From: Acidimicrobiales bacterium | GTDB taxonomy: Bacteria > Actinomycetota > Acidimicrobiia > Acidimicrobiales > MedAcidi-G1 | Direction: 5' to 3' | Length of the DNA: 64,000 nucleotides | Assembly (NCBI GenBank): GCA_028823445.1 | Contig: JAPKBH010000003.1 | Coordinates: 54,857 to 118,856 of the forward strand | Shown: piece by piece, positions 8,198-16,735 of the stretch | Position numbering within the stretch: the first letter of the stretch is position 1 | How the letters are laid out: each line of letters starts with the position of its first letter | Position numbers and translations under genes: made by a program | The notes under the pieces: model-generated | Databases searched by the model: none | What the model was told of the DNA's origin: nothing | The model's input: only the letters and a program-made list of their open reading frames with translations

Positions 8198-9943
8198 ATG
8201 GCAAACACACCAGTTGACCAGCATTACCGCGCGGCGTGGGATGAAATGACTGGCCCCGAGGGCCCGTTTGGCTGGTCGGTTACTGAGGTTCGTGGGGTGC
8301 CTACCCGGGTCTATAACAATGCGCCACCCAACATGGCTTTAATTTGGGCGGGCTCAATTGCCCAAGGCGACAACGAATACTTGGTGTACGGCGAAGAGAG
8401 TTTGAGTTATGCCCAGGTGCACCAAAAGGTTGATGCTCTGGCGGCCCATCTTTCTTCAGTGGGGGTAGGCCACGGCGACCGGGTGGCGGTGTCCATGCGT
8501 AACTACCCAGAGTGGGTTGTTACCTATTGGGCCACCATAAAAATCGGTGCTGCTTTGGTCGGCATGAATGCTTGGTGGACCACCCCAGAAATGGAGTTCG
8601 GTATTGCCGACAGTACGCCGAAAGCTTTGGTAGTAGATGGTGAACGTTTGGAGCGAGTAGCGCCGGTGTTGAGTTCCTTGCGGGCTGAAAACCCGCTGCA
8701 TGTGTTGGTGGTGCGTTCCGAAGGGGACCTCCCCGAAGACGCCCTCCATTGGGAAGTTGCCTTAGCGGCGGCCGCTGATTTGCCGCCTGCTCCGGCGCTG
8801 GATATTTCCCCCGAAGACGACATTTGTGTTTTTTATACTTCGGGTACTACGGGCCGCCCTAAGGGTGCGGTGCTTACTCACCGGGGCGCCGTGTCGAACT
8901 TGATGAACTTGGCTTTTTGGCAAACTACGGCCGAGGCGGCGCAAGTTAAAGCGGTAGCCGCCGGGGAAACTCCCGCTGGTTCACACAAAGAGCCCGGGGC
9001 GTCTGAGCCGGGCTCGGTATTGGCTATCCCGTTGTTTCACGTAACGGGCTGCAACTGCTGTTTGCATCCGGTCACGGCGGGCGGCGGTCGACTGATTCTG
9101 ATGCACAAGTGGGATGCCGGGGTGGCCTTGGAACTCATTGAGCGCTATCGCCCCTCAACCTTTACTGGGGTACCCACCATGGCTCGAGAGATCATTAACC
9201 ACCCAGATTTTGATTCTCGGGATACGTCAAGCCTGTCGCATTTGGGCGGCGGCGGGGCACCGGTGCAGCCGGACCTTGTGCACAAAATTGAAGAGAAACT
9301 TGAGGGCCGCCCTTCTACGGGCTATGGCTTGACCGAGGTCAATGGGGTGATTTCTATGAACTCGGCTCATTTCTTTACCGCTCGGCCAGATTCGGCCGGC
9401 CCGGTGGTGCCGATTTTAGAATCACGCATTGTGGGCGAAGATGGCACCGATCAACCGGTTGGCGAACGGGGCGAACTCTGGGTGCGGGGCGGCAACGTGT
9501 TCCGCGGCTATTTAAACCGTCCAGAAGCCAATGCCGAGATCCTTACCGATGGTTGGTTCCATACCGGCGACATTGGTTACCTTGACGATGATGGCTTTTT
9601 GTTTCTGGTGGATCGTGCCAAAGACATGGTTCTGCGGGGCGGAGAAAATGTGTATTCCGCCGAAGTAGAGGCCGCTATTTATGAGCACCCAGCTATTGCC
9701 GAGGCCGCCGTTTTTGCCGTGCCCGACGAACGATTGGGCGAAGCAGTGGGAGTAGCGATCTTGTTGCTGCCCGAGGCCACCCTTACCCCCGATGAGTTGC
9801 GGGACCATGTACGCGTTTTGATTGCCTCGTTTAAGGTGCCGGAACACATTTGGTTTATGGATGCTCCGTTGCCACGTAACGCCAACGGCAAGTTTGTTAA
9901 ACGTGACCTCAAAGAAGCCCTCATCGGTACTCCTACCGCATGA
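8198..9943 (+). CDS. Long-chain acyl-CoA synthetase-like AMP ligase
   Basis: ANL-superfamily acyl-CoA ligase of 581 residues. The AMP-binding motif is FYTSGTTGRPKGAVLTH near residue 212, followed by STGYGLTEVNG, the adenylate motif FHTGDIGYLDDDGF and the hinge region RAKDMVLRGGENVYSAEVE. The terminal lysine is in PRNANGKFVKRDL. A segment rich in Ala/Glu near residues 245-270 is longer than in many relatives. AGGGG lies about 12 bases before ATG 8198. Its stop overlaps the next start (ATGA), so it is coupled to the TIGR03085 protein. Medium- or long-chain fatty acids are likely substrates, but specificity cannot be read by eye. Confidence 0.93.
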   Translation: MANTPVDQHYRAAWDEMTGPEGPFGWSVTEVRGVPTRVYNNAPPNMALIWAGSIAQGDNEYLVYGEESLSYAQVHQKVDALAAHLSSVGVGHGDRVAVSMRNYPEWVVTYWATIKIGAALVGMNAWWTTPEMEFGIADSTPKALVVDGERLERVAPVLSSLRAENPLHVLVVRSEGDLPEDALHWEVALAAAADLPPAPALDISPEDDICVFYTSGTTGRPKGAVLTHRGAVSNLMNLAFWQTTAEAAQVKAVAAGETPAGSHKEPGASEPGSVLAIPLFHVTGCNCCLHPVTAGGGRLILMHKWDAGVALELIERYRPSTFTGVPTMAREIINHPDFDSRDTSSLSHLGGGGAPVQPDLVHKIEEKLEGRPSTGYGLTEVNGVISMNSAHFFTARPDSAGPVVPILESRIVGEDGTDQPVGERGELWVRGGNVFRGYLNRPEANAEILTDGWFHTGDIGYLDDDGFLFLVDRAKDMVLRGGENVYSAEVEAAIYEHPAIAEAAVFAVPDERLGEAVGVAILLLPEATLTPDELRDHVRVLIASFKVPEHIWFMDAPLPRNANGKFVKRDLKEALIGTPTA

Positions 9944-10572
9944 ACGCCGCACAGTGGGCGCAAGCAGAGCGCCAAGCCTTTGTTGACCTCGCACAAGAAC
10001 TTGGCCCTGAGGCGGCTACTTTGTGTGAAGGGTGGACGGTCGCTGACTTGGCCGCTCATTTGGTGTTGCGGGAGCGGCACCCGTTGGCCATGCCGGGTAT
10101 TTTGTTAGGCGGACCGTTCGCTCGCTATACCACTCGGGTTAATGATCGCTTGGCCACTGGCTCGTTTGATGAGTTGTTGCAAAAAATTCGTTCAGGCCCA
10201 CCAAAGTTGCTGCGCCGTTTTGATGGCAAAATGAATGTGGCCGAGTTCGCTATCCACTTAGAAGACCTACGCCGGGCCCGACAAGGGTGGGAACCACGCA
10301 CCGGTCTTGACGAACTCCAAGATTTACTGTGGGGCATACAAGGACGTTCGGCTCGTTTGATGACCCGCAAACTTAACGACATCAACTTGACGCTGGCCCG
10401 ACCTTCCGGAGAAACCATTTCTGCCGGAAAAACCGGCCGGCCGGTGACCCTTACCGGGGAGCCCTTAGAGGTGGTGTTGTTTGTGGCCGGGCGCCGAGAT
10501 CAAGCGCTGGTTGAACTAACTGGCGAACCGACCGCGGTCCAAGAAGTAAAAACCGGCCCTTTGGGTTATTGA
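9940..10572 (+). CDS. TIGR03085 family protein (mycothiol-dependent/DinB-like fold)
   Basis: Resembles the actinobacterial TIGR03085 family, related to mycothiol-dependent maleylpyruvate isomerases and DinB-like four-helix metal proteins. The N-terminal block CEGWTVADLAAHLVLRERH carries the typical helix-2 His and a second His/Glu pair follows in FAIHLEDLRRAR near residue 105. These fit the family metal site. The second half holds the conserved GRPVTLTGEPLEVVLFVAGRR, seen in the MDMPI-type C-terminal region. Function is not established for this family. Start ATG 9940 overlaps the stop of the acyl-CoA ligase (ATGA). Its 3' end overlaps the convergent GDPD gene by seven bases. Confidence 0.85.
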   Translation: MNAAQWAQAERQAFVDLAQELGPEAATLCEGWTVADLAAHLVLRERHPLAMPGILLGGPFARYTTRVNDRLATGSFDELLQKIRSGPPKLLRRFDGKMNVAEFAIHLEDLRRARQGWEPRTGLDELQDLLWGIQGRSARLMTRKLNDINLTLARPSGETISAGKTGRPVTLTGEPLEVVLFVAGRRDQALVELTGEPTAVQEVKTGPLGY

Positions 10573-11699
10573 GCATCGGCGATGGCCTTAGCGGTCACTT
10601 CAGGTCGGCCCGTGATGATGCCGTCTACACCGATAGTGAGCATTTCTGCATAAAAATCGGCTGCCTCTTGAGTGGTTTCGCTGGTCCAAACCCAGACCTC
10701 AACGGCCGCCAGGTTTGCGGCGTCGAAGAAGCTTTCGGTGAGTACCTCAATATCTCCGTAGAAAGGTGGCACTTGTACGACGAGGTGACCAACGAGAGGT
10801 TCGCCACCTAAGACCCATGCCACTAACTCGTCGGTTCCGGGGCTGGTGGCTACGTCGGGGGCGGCTGCTTTGAACTCGGCCACGATGTCGGAAGAAAAGG
10901 AAACTACTACCACCGAGTCTCGCCGATCAAGGTCGTCAAGAATGGCTATTAGGGCGTCGATGGCTTGGCTGGCTAAGGCCCCTTCGTCTTTGATTTCAAT
11001 ATCAAGCGGCAGTCCGGGAAAAGCTTCGGCGATGGAGCGGAAGGTTTCAATGCGGAAGTCATCGGCGGTGAATCCTTCAGGGGGCGCTACCTCACCGGTA
11101 CGAACCCCGCGGAAAGGGTATTGATCGTCGTTGAGTTCTCTACAGGGCCAGCAAGTAGGGGACCACCAGTAGGCGTTGTCAAGGACCTGGAGTTCTTCTA
11201 ACGAAAGATCAGCCACTGTTTTAACCGACCCAGAAGCCAAAGTGGTTTGGGTGATGGAACCGCTCATCCCGGTGGTTCCTTCGGCGGTGTTGTCATGGTG
11301 CACCACCAGGACGCCATCGGCGGTGATGCGCACGTCCATCTCTAACATGTCGGCGCCGGCCGCTACTGCCTGGCTAAAGGCGTACATGGTGGAGTGCGGG
11401 TAGTCCTGGTCGCCACCGGCGTGGGCAATGTTAAGGGGCCGGTCCAGAGCCAAGAGTTCAGCAATGGTTGGGGCTTGCGGGGGCAAAGTGGTGGTCGTGG
11501 TGGTCGTGGGGGCCGCCGTAGTGGTGGGAGGAACGGTGGTTGTGGGGGCCGCCGTAGTGGTGGGAGGAACGGTAGTCGTGGGGGCCACCGTGGTGGAGAC
11601 TGCTGCAGCGGTGGTTGAAGGGGGAGCGCTGATGGTGTCCGGGGCGCCACAAGAAGTACCCACCAAGAACAAAGCCACAAGAACAAAATATTTACTCAT
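10566..11699 (-). CDS. Secreted GDPD-like lipoprotein with altered active-site motif
   Basis: Glycerophosphodiester phosphodiesterase-type TIM barrel anchored as a lipoprotein. The signal peptide ends at lipobox LVGTSC with Cys17, followed by a Thr/Ala/Pro spacer to about residue 75. In the barrel, MDVRITADGVLVVHHD keeps the second metal-binding block. The first block reads HAGGDQDYPHST instead of the usual HRG...PENT. The active-site Arg, the metal-binding Glu and the Asn are therefore replaced. Later conserved parts include DIEIKDEG and the C-terminal VWTSETT and GVDGIITGRP. It may hydrolyse a different phosphodiester or work with another metal arrangement. It lies alone, convergent with the TIGR03085 gene. 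ATG 11699 gives a good signal peptide. Confidence 0.82.
   Translation of the reverse strand: MSKYFVLVALFLVGTSCGAPDTISAPPSTTAAAVSTTVAPTTTVPPTTTAAPTTTVPPTTTAAPTTTTTTTLPPQAPTIAELLALDRPLNIAHAGGDQDYPHSTMYAFSQAVAAGADMLEMDVRITADGVLVVHHDNTAEGTTGMSGSITQTTLASGSVKTVADLSLEELQVLDNAYWWSPTCWPCRELNDDQYPFRGVRTGEVAPPEGFTADDFRIETFRSIAEAFPGLPLDIEIKDEGALASQAIDALIAILDDLDRRDSVVVVSFSSDIVAEFKAAAPDVATSPGTDELVAWVLGGEPLVGHLVVQVPPFYGDIEVLTESFFDAANLAAVEVWVWTSETTQEAADFYAEMLTIGVDGIITGRPEVTAKAIADAQ
11506..11590. repeat. 36-base tandem repeat encoding Thr/Pro spacer
   Basis: About two and a third copies of a 36-base unit (11506-11541, 11542-11577, then a partial copy). They encode a PTTTAAPTTTVP-type spacer of the GDPD lipoprotein on the minus strand. 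The copies differ at only a few bases, which points to recent slippage or unequal exchange. It is a coding low-complexity repeat, not a CRISPR. Confidence 0.85.
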
Positions 11700-11741
11700 G
11701 TTCCTACCGTAGTAGGTGGGAGGCCCCCGTAACCTAGAACC

Positions 11742-12851
11742 ATGACTGAGTCACGATCTTCTTCACATGAGGTGCTGGTGGTATGCCCGCCAGGCCTAGA
11801 AGCTTTGGTAGTTGGTGAACTCACCGAGTTGGGCGTCAAACACACCCGCAGCGAAAAAGGCGGAGTTACCTGCTCGCTGACTACCCGCCAGTTGTATGCC
11901 GCCAACCGTTCGCTGCGCTGCGCTACCCGTATTTTGGTGCGGATTGCTCGGTTTACCGTACGGTCTTTCGCCGACCTGGAGCGCCGGGTAAACGAAATCG
12001 AATGGGATGACTACTTGCCGGCCGGTGTACAGGCTCGCTTTCGGGTAACGACCCGCCGGTCAAAGCTATGGCACGACAAAGCCGTTGAAGAACGTTTTAT
12101 GCGGGGCTTTAAGTTGGTCAGCCCGCATGCTTCTGAACAACTTTTTGTGGTGCGAGGCAGCCACGATCGCTTTACGGTCAGCGTGGATTCCTCGGGAGCG
12201 CCGCTGCACGAGCGAGGTTGGCGTCAGGCACTGGCCAAGGCCCCGCTACGTGAATCGGTGGCCGCCGGTTTATTAATGGCCTCCGACTGGGACCCCACAA
12301 CACCGTTTATTGACCCGTTTTGCGGGTCGGGAACCTTGGCCATTGAGGCCGCCTTGCGGGCCTCCGGGCAATTGCCGGGCGGGCAACGGACCTTTGCTTT
12401 TCAAGAGTGGCCAGACTTTCAGCCCGGTACCTGGGCCAGCGTGACAGCAGCCCAGAGCCCGCCCAACTTGTCGGTACCAGCCATGGTGGCTACCGACCGA
12501 GACGCCGGTGCTATTGAAGCAGCGCAAGCAAACGCCGAACGTGCTGGGGTGGCGGACCTCATTGATTTTCGGGTGGCCCCTATTGCCGATTTACAAACTC
12601 CGGAGGGCGGCCCCGGGCATTTGGTCACTAACCCACCGTGGGGTGGGCGGGTTTCGGCGGAACGAGACTTGCGTAATCTTTATGCCACCTTGGGCAACGT
12701 GGGTAAGAAACAACTCAACGGTTGGGGTTTGGGTGTGCTGTTGGCCGATCGCGAGTTGGCTCGGCAGGTGCGTCCGGGGTTGAGCGAAACGCTGTCTTTA
12801 GAATTGGGCGGTCAGCATGCGTGGTTTATGACCGGCAAGTTTGCTGACTGA
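11742..12851 (+). CDS. THUMP-domain RNA methyltransferase (RlmL/Trm14 type)
   Basis: SAM-dependent RNA guanine-N2 methyltransferase of the RlmL N-terminal/TrmN family. The N-terminal part (residues 10-160) fits a ferredoxin-like plus THUMP RNA-binding module, with the start LVVCPPGLEALVVGEL typical of the family. The block LHERGWRQALAKAPLRES precedes the catalytic domain, and SAM motif I is DPFCGSGTLAIEAAL near residue 192. The catalytic motif is TNPPWGGRVS, the usual NPPYG with Tyr changed to Trp. At 369 residues it matches the family. The target may be 23S rRNA or a tRNA. ATG 11742 follows a gap of 42 bases after the divergent GDPD gene. Confidence 0.9.
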   Translation: MTESRSSSHEVLVVCPPGLEALVVGELTELGVKHTRSEKGGVTCSLTTRQLYAANRSLRCATRILVRIARFTVRSFADLERRVNEIEWDDYLPAGVQARFRVTTRRSKLWHDKAVEERFMRGFKLVSPHASEQLFVVRGSHDRFTVSVDSSGAPLHERGWRQALAKAPLRESVAAGLLMASDWDPTTPFIDPFCGSGTLAIEAALRASGQLPGGQRTFAFQEWPDFQPGTWASVTAAQSPPNLSVPAMVATDRDAGAIEAAQANAERAGVADLIDFRVAPIADLQTPEGGPGHLVTNPPWGGRVSAERDLRNLYATLGNVGKKQLNGWGLGVLLADRELARQVRPGLSETLSLELGGQHAWFMTGKFAD

Positions 12852-12867
12852 TTTCTGAGCGGTTTGG

Positions 12868-14241
12868 CTATTTAACAACCACGGTGGCGGCCATGTCGGG
12901 GTGTAAAGCGCAAAACAGCGAGTAACTACCGGCTTGGTCGGTGTTGAGTTGGTAGTTGTCGCCTGGGTTCATTAATCCTGAATCAAAAGATTCGAGGTCT
13001 GGGGCATCGGCGGTGCCGGCGCTTACCGTGTGGGGCACCGAGTCGCTGTTGTTGAAGTAAACGCTTTGACCTACCAACACTTCGATGATTGGATCAAAAG
13101 CAAAGTTGGCAATGATGGACTGCCGTGCGCCTTCAGGGAAATCTGAGCCTTGCACGTTGCGCTCAATGTAAATGTCGCCACCATTGGCCACCGGAGCGAT
13201 GGTGGGGTTCCACATAGAGAACACCCCGAGTTGACTGTCAAAATCAGGCGCTACCCAAGCGTGAAGCATCCAACCGATGGTATCGCTCCAGCTTCCTCCA
13301 GATGCGGCACATTCTTCAGGGGTGACGAAGGAATCGTTTCCCGTGTTTTTGCCTCGACAAATGTTGAAATGTGCATGCCAATTGTCAAGGTCGCTGGCGT
13401 AGGCCTCGGGGTGATCAAAACCAATCACCGACGGGGGAACTACGTAAGCGGTGCCGGTCAGGTAAACCGGTGGCCCGTTCCAGACCCCATCCACGCACTG
13501 CCCTAAGGGCCCTTGGTGGAGTGAACCGTCGCTGGGCGCATAGATAAGTATTTCTGGCCGGTCAGGAAAGAACCCGTCGCCTATCCAGTCGGCGCGAACG
13601 AGGTGGGAGCCCATGTTGGGGGTCTGAATTTGATCAGAGATAAAGCCCTCGGCGCAAGCGGTGTTGACGTCGGTGTGGGCGGCCGCGAAAGCGGCGGTCT
13701 GGTTGAGTTGTTCCACCAAGGTGTCGAGTTCTTCGCTGGTCATGTTAAGGGCGTCGGGGATAGGCGCTCCGGAGGCTTGTAGCTCTACCAAGTCCAAGTA
13801 AGAACAAGGAAGCTCTGGTTTGTCACACCGGGTTTGCTTACCCAATGGCCCTTCAATCAGCGAAGGCAGTACCCCGGCAGAGGTTTCGCGAAACACATAA
13901 CGGGTATAGCCGGGGGCGCCACCGGCTTTAGGGTCAAGTTCGCCCGGGAGCAACCAGGCCACCGCGGCTTGGCCAAAAGATGCGGCCTGTGAAATGTAGG
14001 CCTCAAGTTGGGCGGTGGTTTTGATTTCTGAAATGTCCACCGTAGTGGTGGGTGCTGCCGTGGTGGGTGCTGCCGTGGTGGGTGCTGCCGTGGTGGGTGC
14101 TGCCGTGGTAGCCGGCGCCACCGTGGTGGTGGGTGCTGCTGTGGTAGCAGGGGATGCTTCTTGGGTTGGGGTTTCGGAGGAACATGCGACAGCAATTAAA
14201 GCTGCGGTCAAACCGAGGGCGATAGGGCGAAAGAGTCTCAT
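12868..14241 (-). CDS. Secreted lipoprotein with C-terminal cupredoxin domain
   Basis: Cell-surface lipoprotein: the signal peptide ends at IAVAC with Cys20, followed by an Ala/Pro/Thr spacer to about residue 70. It then has a large region of about 290 residues that I do not recognise, and a type 1 copper domain at the C-terminus. Copper ligands can be read as His404 (SVPHTV), Cys444 and His447 (FCALHPDM) and Met450. These fit a plastocyanin/amicyanin-like site. The middle region holds NWHAHFNIC and GWMLHAWV, His-rich segments that may bind a second metal, and several Cys. Its start overlaps the stop of a luciferase-like monooxygenase gene (ATGA), so the two are co-translated. Electron transfer outside the membrane is plausible; the partner is unknown. 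Confidence 0.8.
   Translation of the reverse strand: MRLFRPIALGLTAALIAVACSSETPTQEASPATTAAPTTTVAPATTAAPTTAAPTTAAPTTAAPTTTVDISEIKTTAQLEAYISQAASFGQAAVAWLLPGELDPKAGGAPGYTRYVFRETSAGVLPSLIEGPLGKQTRCDKPELPCSYLDLVELQASGAPIPDALNMTSEELDTLVEQLNQTAAFAAAHTDVNTACAEGFISDQIQTPNMGSHLVRADWIGDGFFPDRPEILIYAPSDGSLHQGPLGQCVDGVWNGPPVYLTGTAYVVPPSVIGFDHPEAYASDLDNWHAHFNICRGKNTGNDSFVTPEECAASGGSWSDTIGWMLHAWVAPDFDSQLGVFSMWNPTIAPVANGGDIYIERNVQGSDFPEGARQSIIANFAFDPIIEVLVGQSVYFNNSDSVPHTVSAGTADAPDLESFDSGLMNPGDNYQLNTDQAGSYSLFCALHPDMAATVVVK
14045..14104. repeat. Four perfect 15-base tandem repeats (APTTA spacer)
   Basis: Four identical copies of gtggtgggtgctgcc in tandem, with degenerate copies continuing to about 14140. On the minus strand they encode the APTTA repeat of the cupredoxin lipoprotein spacer. 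The length keeps the reading frame (multiples of five codons), so copy number could vary between strains without breaking the gene. Confidence 0.9.
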
Positions 14242-15509
14242 GAAGAAAGTATAGGCGGGATGATGGCGTAGTCCGAATCGGCCTGTCGTGGGGCTGGTCG
14301 GCGTTGCAGCGCTGAGGCGATGGATTCTTCTAAGCGGGCGGTTTTTTCTGCTTCTCGTTCGGGGTGGCGTTGGGCAAACTCGGGCATGACTTCTTGGGCA
14401 AAAATCTCCATGGATTCACAAATGTGTTGGTGCTGGTTGCGGCCTGCTTGACTGACAAAAATTATTTGATCAATGCCTGCTTCTTCGTATTGGCGCAGCA
14501 GATTCCTTAATTGTTCGGGGGTGCCGATAGCGCCCCGCAGCGAGAGTTGTCCTTCCCCAATGGTGGCCGGGGTGCCTTCTAAGCGGGCCCGAAGTTCCAC
14601 TTCGGTTTGCGCTGCGGTAGCCCGGTCGAAACCGTAGGCGCTGCGGTTTTTTTCAAACTCCGCCCAAATGTCGGTGGTCCCGGGGTGGTGTTGGCCAAAG
14701 GCGTAGTAGTGGCCTAGCGAGTAGCCAAAGAAGTGCGCTCCGTCGATGCCCCGGTCAATGGCTGTGGCTTCGTCGTGGTGGCACATCATGGGTAGCACAG
14801 CCGCCACGTTGGCGTTGACGGCAAAACCTGCGGGGACGCATTCTTGCGAAGCGATGATGTTGTAGTATTCGTCGACCCAATGCTTGGCTTCGTCGGCTTC
14901 TACAAAAGCAAAAGTCAAAGCCCCGACACCTTTTTGGGCGGCTAACTGAATAGTTTCGCGTTGGCTGCAAGCCACCCAAAGCGGGGGGTGAGGTTTTTGA
15001 TGAGGCCGCGGTATCACGTTGCGGGGCGGCATTTGTAGCCAAGGGCCGTCCCACCCGGCAAAAGGCTCTTCAACCATCATGGCGGTGGCTGCCTCAATGT
15101 GGTCCAACCATTGGTCGCGTTTGGTTTCTCGCTCTACGCCAAAGGCTTCGAGTTCTGCGGTGGACGATGATTCACCGGTGCCAAAATCTACCCGACCGTC
15201 AGAAATGATGTCTAGGGTGTTGAGGCGTTCAACTACTCGAGCGGTGTGGTTGTATTGGCCTGGCAGCAAGACGATGCCGTGGCCGAGGCGTATTTGTTTG
15301 GTGCGCTGGCTGGCTGCGGCAAGAAACACTTCGGGGGCTGAAGAGTGGCTGTATTCCTCTAAAAAGTGGTGTTCGACTTCCCAGATGTAGTCGTAGCCCA
15401 GTTGGTCGGCCAACTCGACTTGGTCGAGGGCGTCTTTAAATAAGCGATGTTCGTCGCCGTCGTTCCACGGCCGAGGCAGTTGGTGCTCATAGAAAAATCC
15501 AAACTTCAT
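14238..15509 (-). CDS. LLM-class flavin/F420-dependent oxidoreductase
   Basis: Bacterial luciferase-like monooxygenase with a TIM barrel that binds FMN or F420. The start FGFFYEHQLPRPW, the EVEHHFLEEYSHSSAPEVFL block and RVDFGTGESSS near residue 115 are typical of the LLM class. The C-terminal part keeps GTPEQLRNLLRQYEEAGID. At 423 residues it is longer than the usual 330-360, with a charged tail of about 40 residues. Its stop overlaps the start of the cupredoxin lipoprotein (ATGA). Translational coupling of a cytoplasmic oxidoreductase with a surface copper protein is unusual. Substrate unknown. ATG 15509 agrees with the family N-terminus. Confidence 0.9.
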   Translation of the reverse strand: MKFGFFYEHQLPRPWNDGDEHRLFKDALDQVELADQLGYDYIWEVEHHFLEEYSHSSAPEVFLAAASQRTKQIRLGHGIVLLPGQYNHTARVVERLNTLDIISDGRVDFGTGESSSTAELEAFGVERETKRDQWLDHIEAATAMMVEEPFAGWDGPWLQMPPRNVIPRPHQKPHPPLWVACSQRETIQLAAQKGVGALTFAFVEADEAKHWVDEYYNIIASQECVPAGFAVNANVAAVLPMMCHHDEATAIDRGIDGAHFFGYSLGHYYAFGQHHPGTTDIWAEFEKNRSAYGFDRATAAQTEVELRARLEGTPATIGEGQLSLRGAIGTPEQLRNLLRQYEEAGIDQIIFVSQAGRNQHQHICESMEIFAQEVMPEFAQRHPEREAEKTARLEESIASALQRRPAPRQADSDYAIIPPILSS

Positions 15510-15628
15510 GGCCCAAGGTTAGGGCTTGTGTCTCGGCAGGTTCCACTTGGAGAGAACTTTTTGGTTAGGGCTTGATGAGGGTTTTACTTGTTGAAGATTT
15601 CCACCGGTTGCGGCGGTACGGTTTACTC

Positions 15629-16426
15629 ATGAGGAAAAAGATATTACTGGGTTTAGGCGGGCTACTGGTGGTGCTGGTTGCTTTATGGTTTTTTGTTCTG
15701 CGTGATGATGCGCCTCCGCCGCCGAGCGCTGCTTCGGCTGCTGCGGTAGCTGCCGCGGCACAAACCACCACCCTGGCCCCCAGCACCACGGCGGCCCCAG
15801 CCACCACGCAAGCAGCGGTTTCAACAACCTCCTCCACCTCAACTTCAACCCCTCCAACTACCACGATGCTTGCTGGAGCCGAAGGAAGCTGGGTGGTTGA
15901 TACCAGCATTGGGTCCTTTGCAGATTTTTCTAATAGTTACGTGGGTTTTCGCGTTGAGGAAGAACTGGGGAGAGGCATTGGCCACACCACGGCAGTGGGG
16001 CGAACTCCGGTGGTGAGCGGAAGTTTCAGCATCGAAGGAACGGCCCTTACCGATGTCACGGTGGTCGCTGACTTAAGCGCTTTGGTTACCGATCGAACCT
16101 GGCGCGACGACGCGGTGTACGAGGCCTTAGACGTTCAAAGTCACCCAGAAGCGGTGTTTACTTTTGCTGGACCTCTAACGGTGGCTGATACCCCGGAGTT
16201 AGAACAAGCGGTGACCATAACGGGAACGTTGACCATCAAAGAGACCACGCAAGAGATTGAAGTTGATTTGGTCGCCCAGTTAGTAGGGGAAATCGTTACC
16301 GTCACCGGCCAGTTTCCGGTGCTGTTTTCTGATTACGAGGTAGAAGTACCGAGCGCTCCCATCGTGGTTTCTGTAGATGATGAAGGGATCGTAGAGATTC
16401 AATTATTTTTCGTGAAAGCTGAATAA
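15629..16426 (+). CDS. Membrane-anchored YceI-like protein
   Basis: Single membrane anchor (residues 5-24, LLGLGGLLVVLVALWFFVL) followed by an Ala/Thr/Pro-rich spacer of about 60 residues. An extracytoplasmic YceI domain of about 180 residues follows. YceI domains are lipocalin-like beta barrels that bind isoprenoid or other lipophilic molecules. Family blocks seen are VGFRVEEELGRG, SGSFSIEGTALTDVTVVADLSAL, the WRDD...LDVQSHPEAVFTF segment and GTLTIKETTQEIEVDL. I chose ATG 15629, directly before the basic residues of the anchor; an upstream ATG at 15572 would add 19 residues before it. The gene stands alone between divergent and co-directional neighbours. Confidence 0.85.
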   Translation: MRKKILLGLGGLLVVLVALWFFVLRDDAPPPPSAASAAAVAAAAQTTTLAPSTTAAPATTQAAVSTTSSTSTSTPPTTTMLAGAEGSWVVDTSIGSFADFSNSYVGFRVEEELGRGIGHTTAVGRTPVVSGSFSIEGTALTDVTVVADLSALVTDRTWRDDAVYEALDVQSHPEAVFTFAGPLTVADTPELEQAVTITGTLTIKETTQEIEVDLVAQLVGEIVTVTGQFPVLFSDYEVEVPSAPIVVSVDDEGIVEIQLFFVKAE

Positions 16427-16489
16427 AAGGGTTCCATTTGCCTAAAGCAAAAATTTAGGGGACACTAGGGGGCAGATAAAAGGAGACCC

Positions 16490-16735
16490 ATGCCCCACGA
16501 AGCCTCAGAACGATTGCTCGAAGCCATAGATGCCTTAGAAGATTTGGCCCGTGAGTTGACCCCTGGCCAAGCCGCCGACGATTTTGACGCAGCGGTGTTG
16601 CAGACTTTTTGGCGTGAATGGCCGCACGCCAGCGTGTGGGCGGGCACCCTTTGGCGTCAACTCAACCGAGATTTAGAACGCCCGGCTACTGCGTTGGCCG
16701 AAAACGGGTTAGATGAAACCGGCGGGGTGGGCTGA
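16490..16735 (+). CDS. Small conserved-looking protein of unknown function
   Basis: An 81-residue protein with no signal peptide or membrane segment. It is acidic and helical by composition, with a leucine-rich N-terminal helix (ERLLEAIDALEDLARELT) and a Trp-rich centre (FWREWPHASVWAGTLW). I do not recognise a family. It is very likely real: AGGAGA lies six bases before ATG 16490. Its stop shares a base with the start of the CBS-domain gene (TGATG), so the two are coupled. It may be a partner of that CBS protein. Confidence 0.7.
   Translation: MPHEASERLLEAIDALEDLARELTPGQAADDFDAAVLQTFWREWPHASVWAGTLWRQLNRDLERPATALAENGLDETGGVG

Noticed and set aside
11428..11712. Val/Gly-rich open frame on the plus strand
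   Set aside because: It is the antisense reading of the Thr/Pro spacer and signal peptide of the GDPD lipoprotein.
14045..14104. Regular repeats that could suggest a CRISPR or other array
   Set aside because: They are contiguous 15-base units without spacers and encode an in-frame protein linker.
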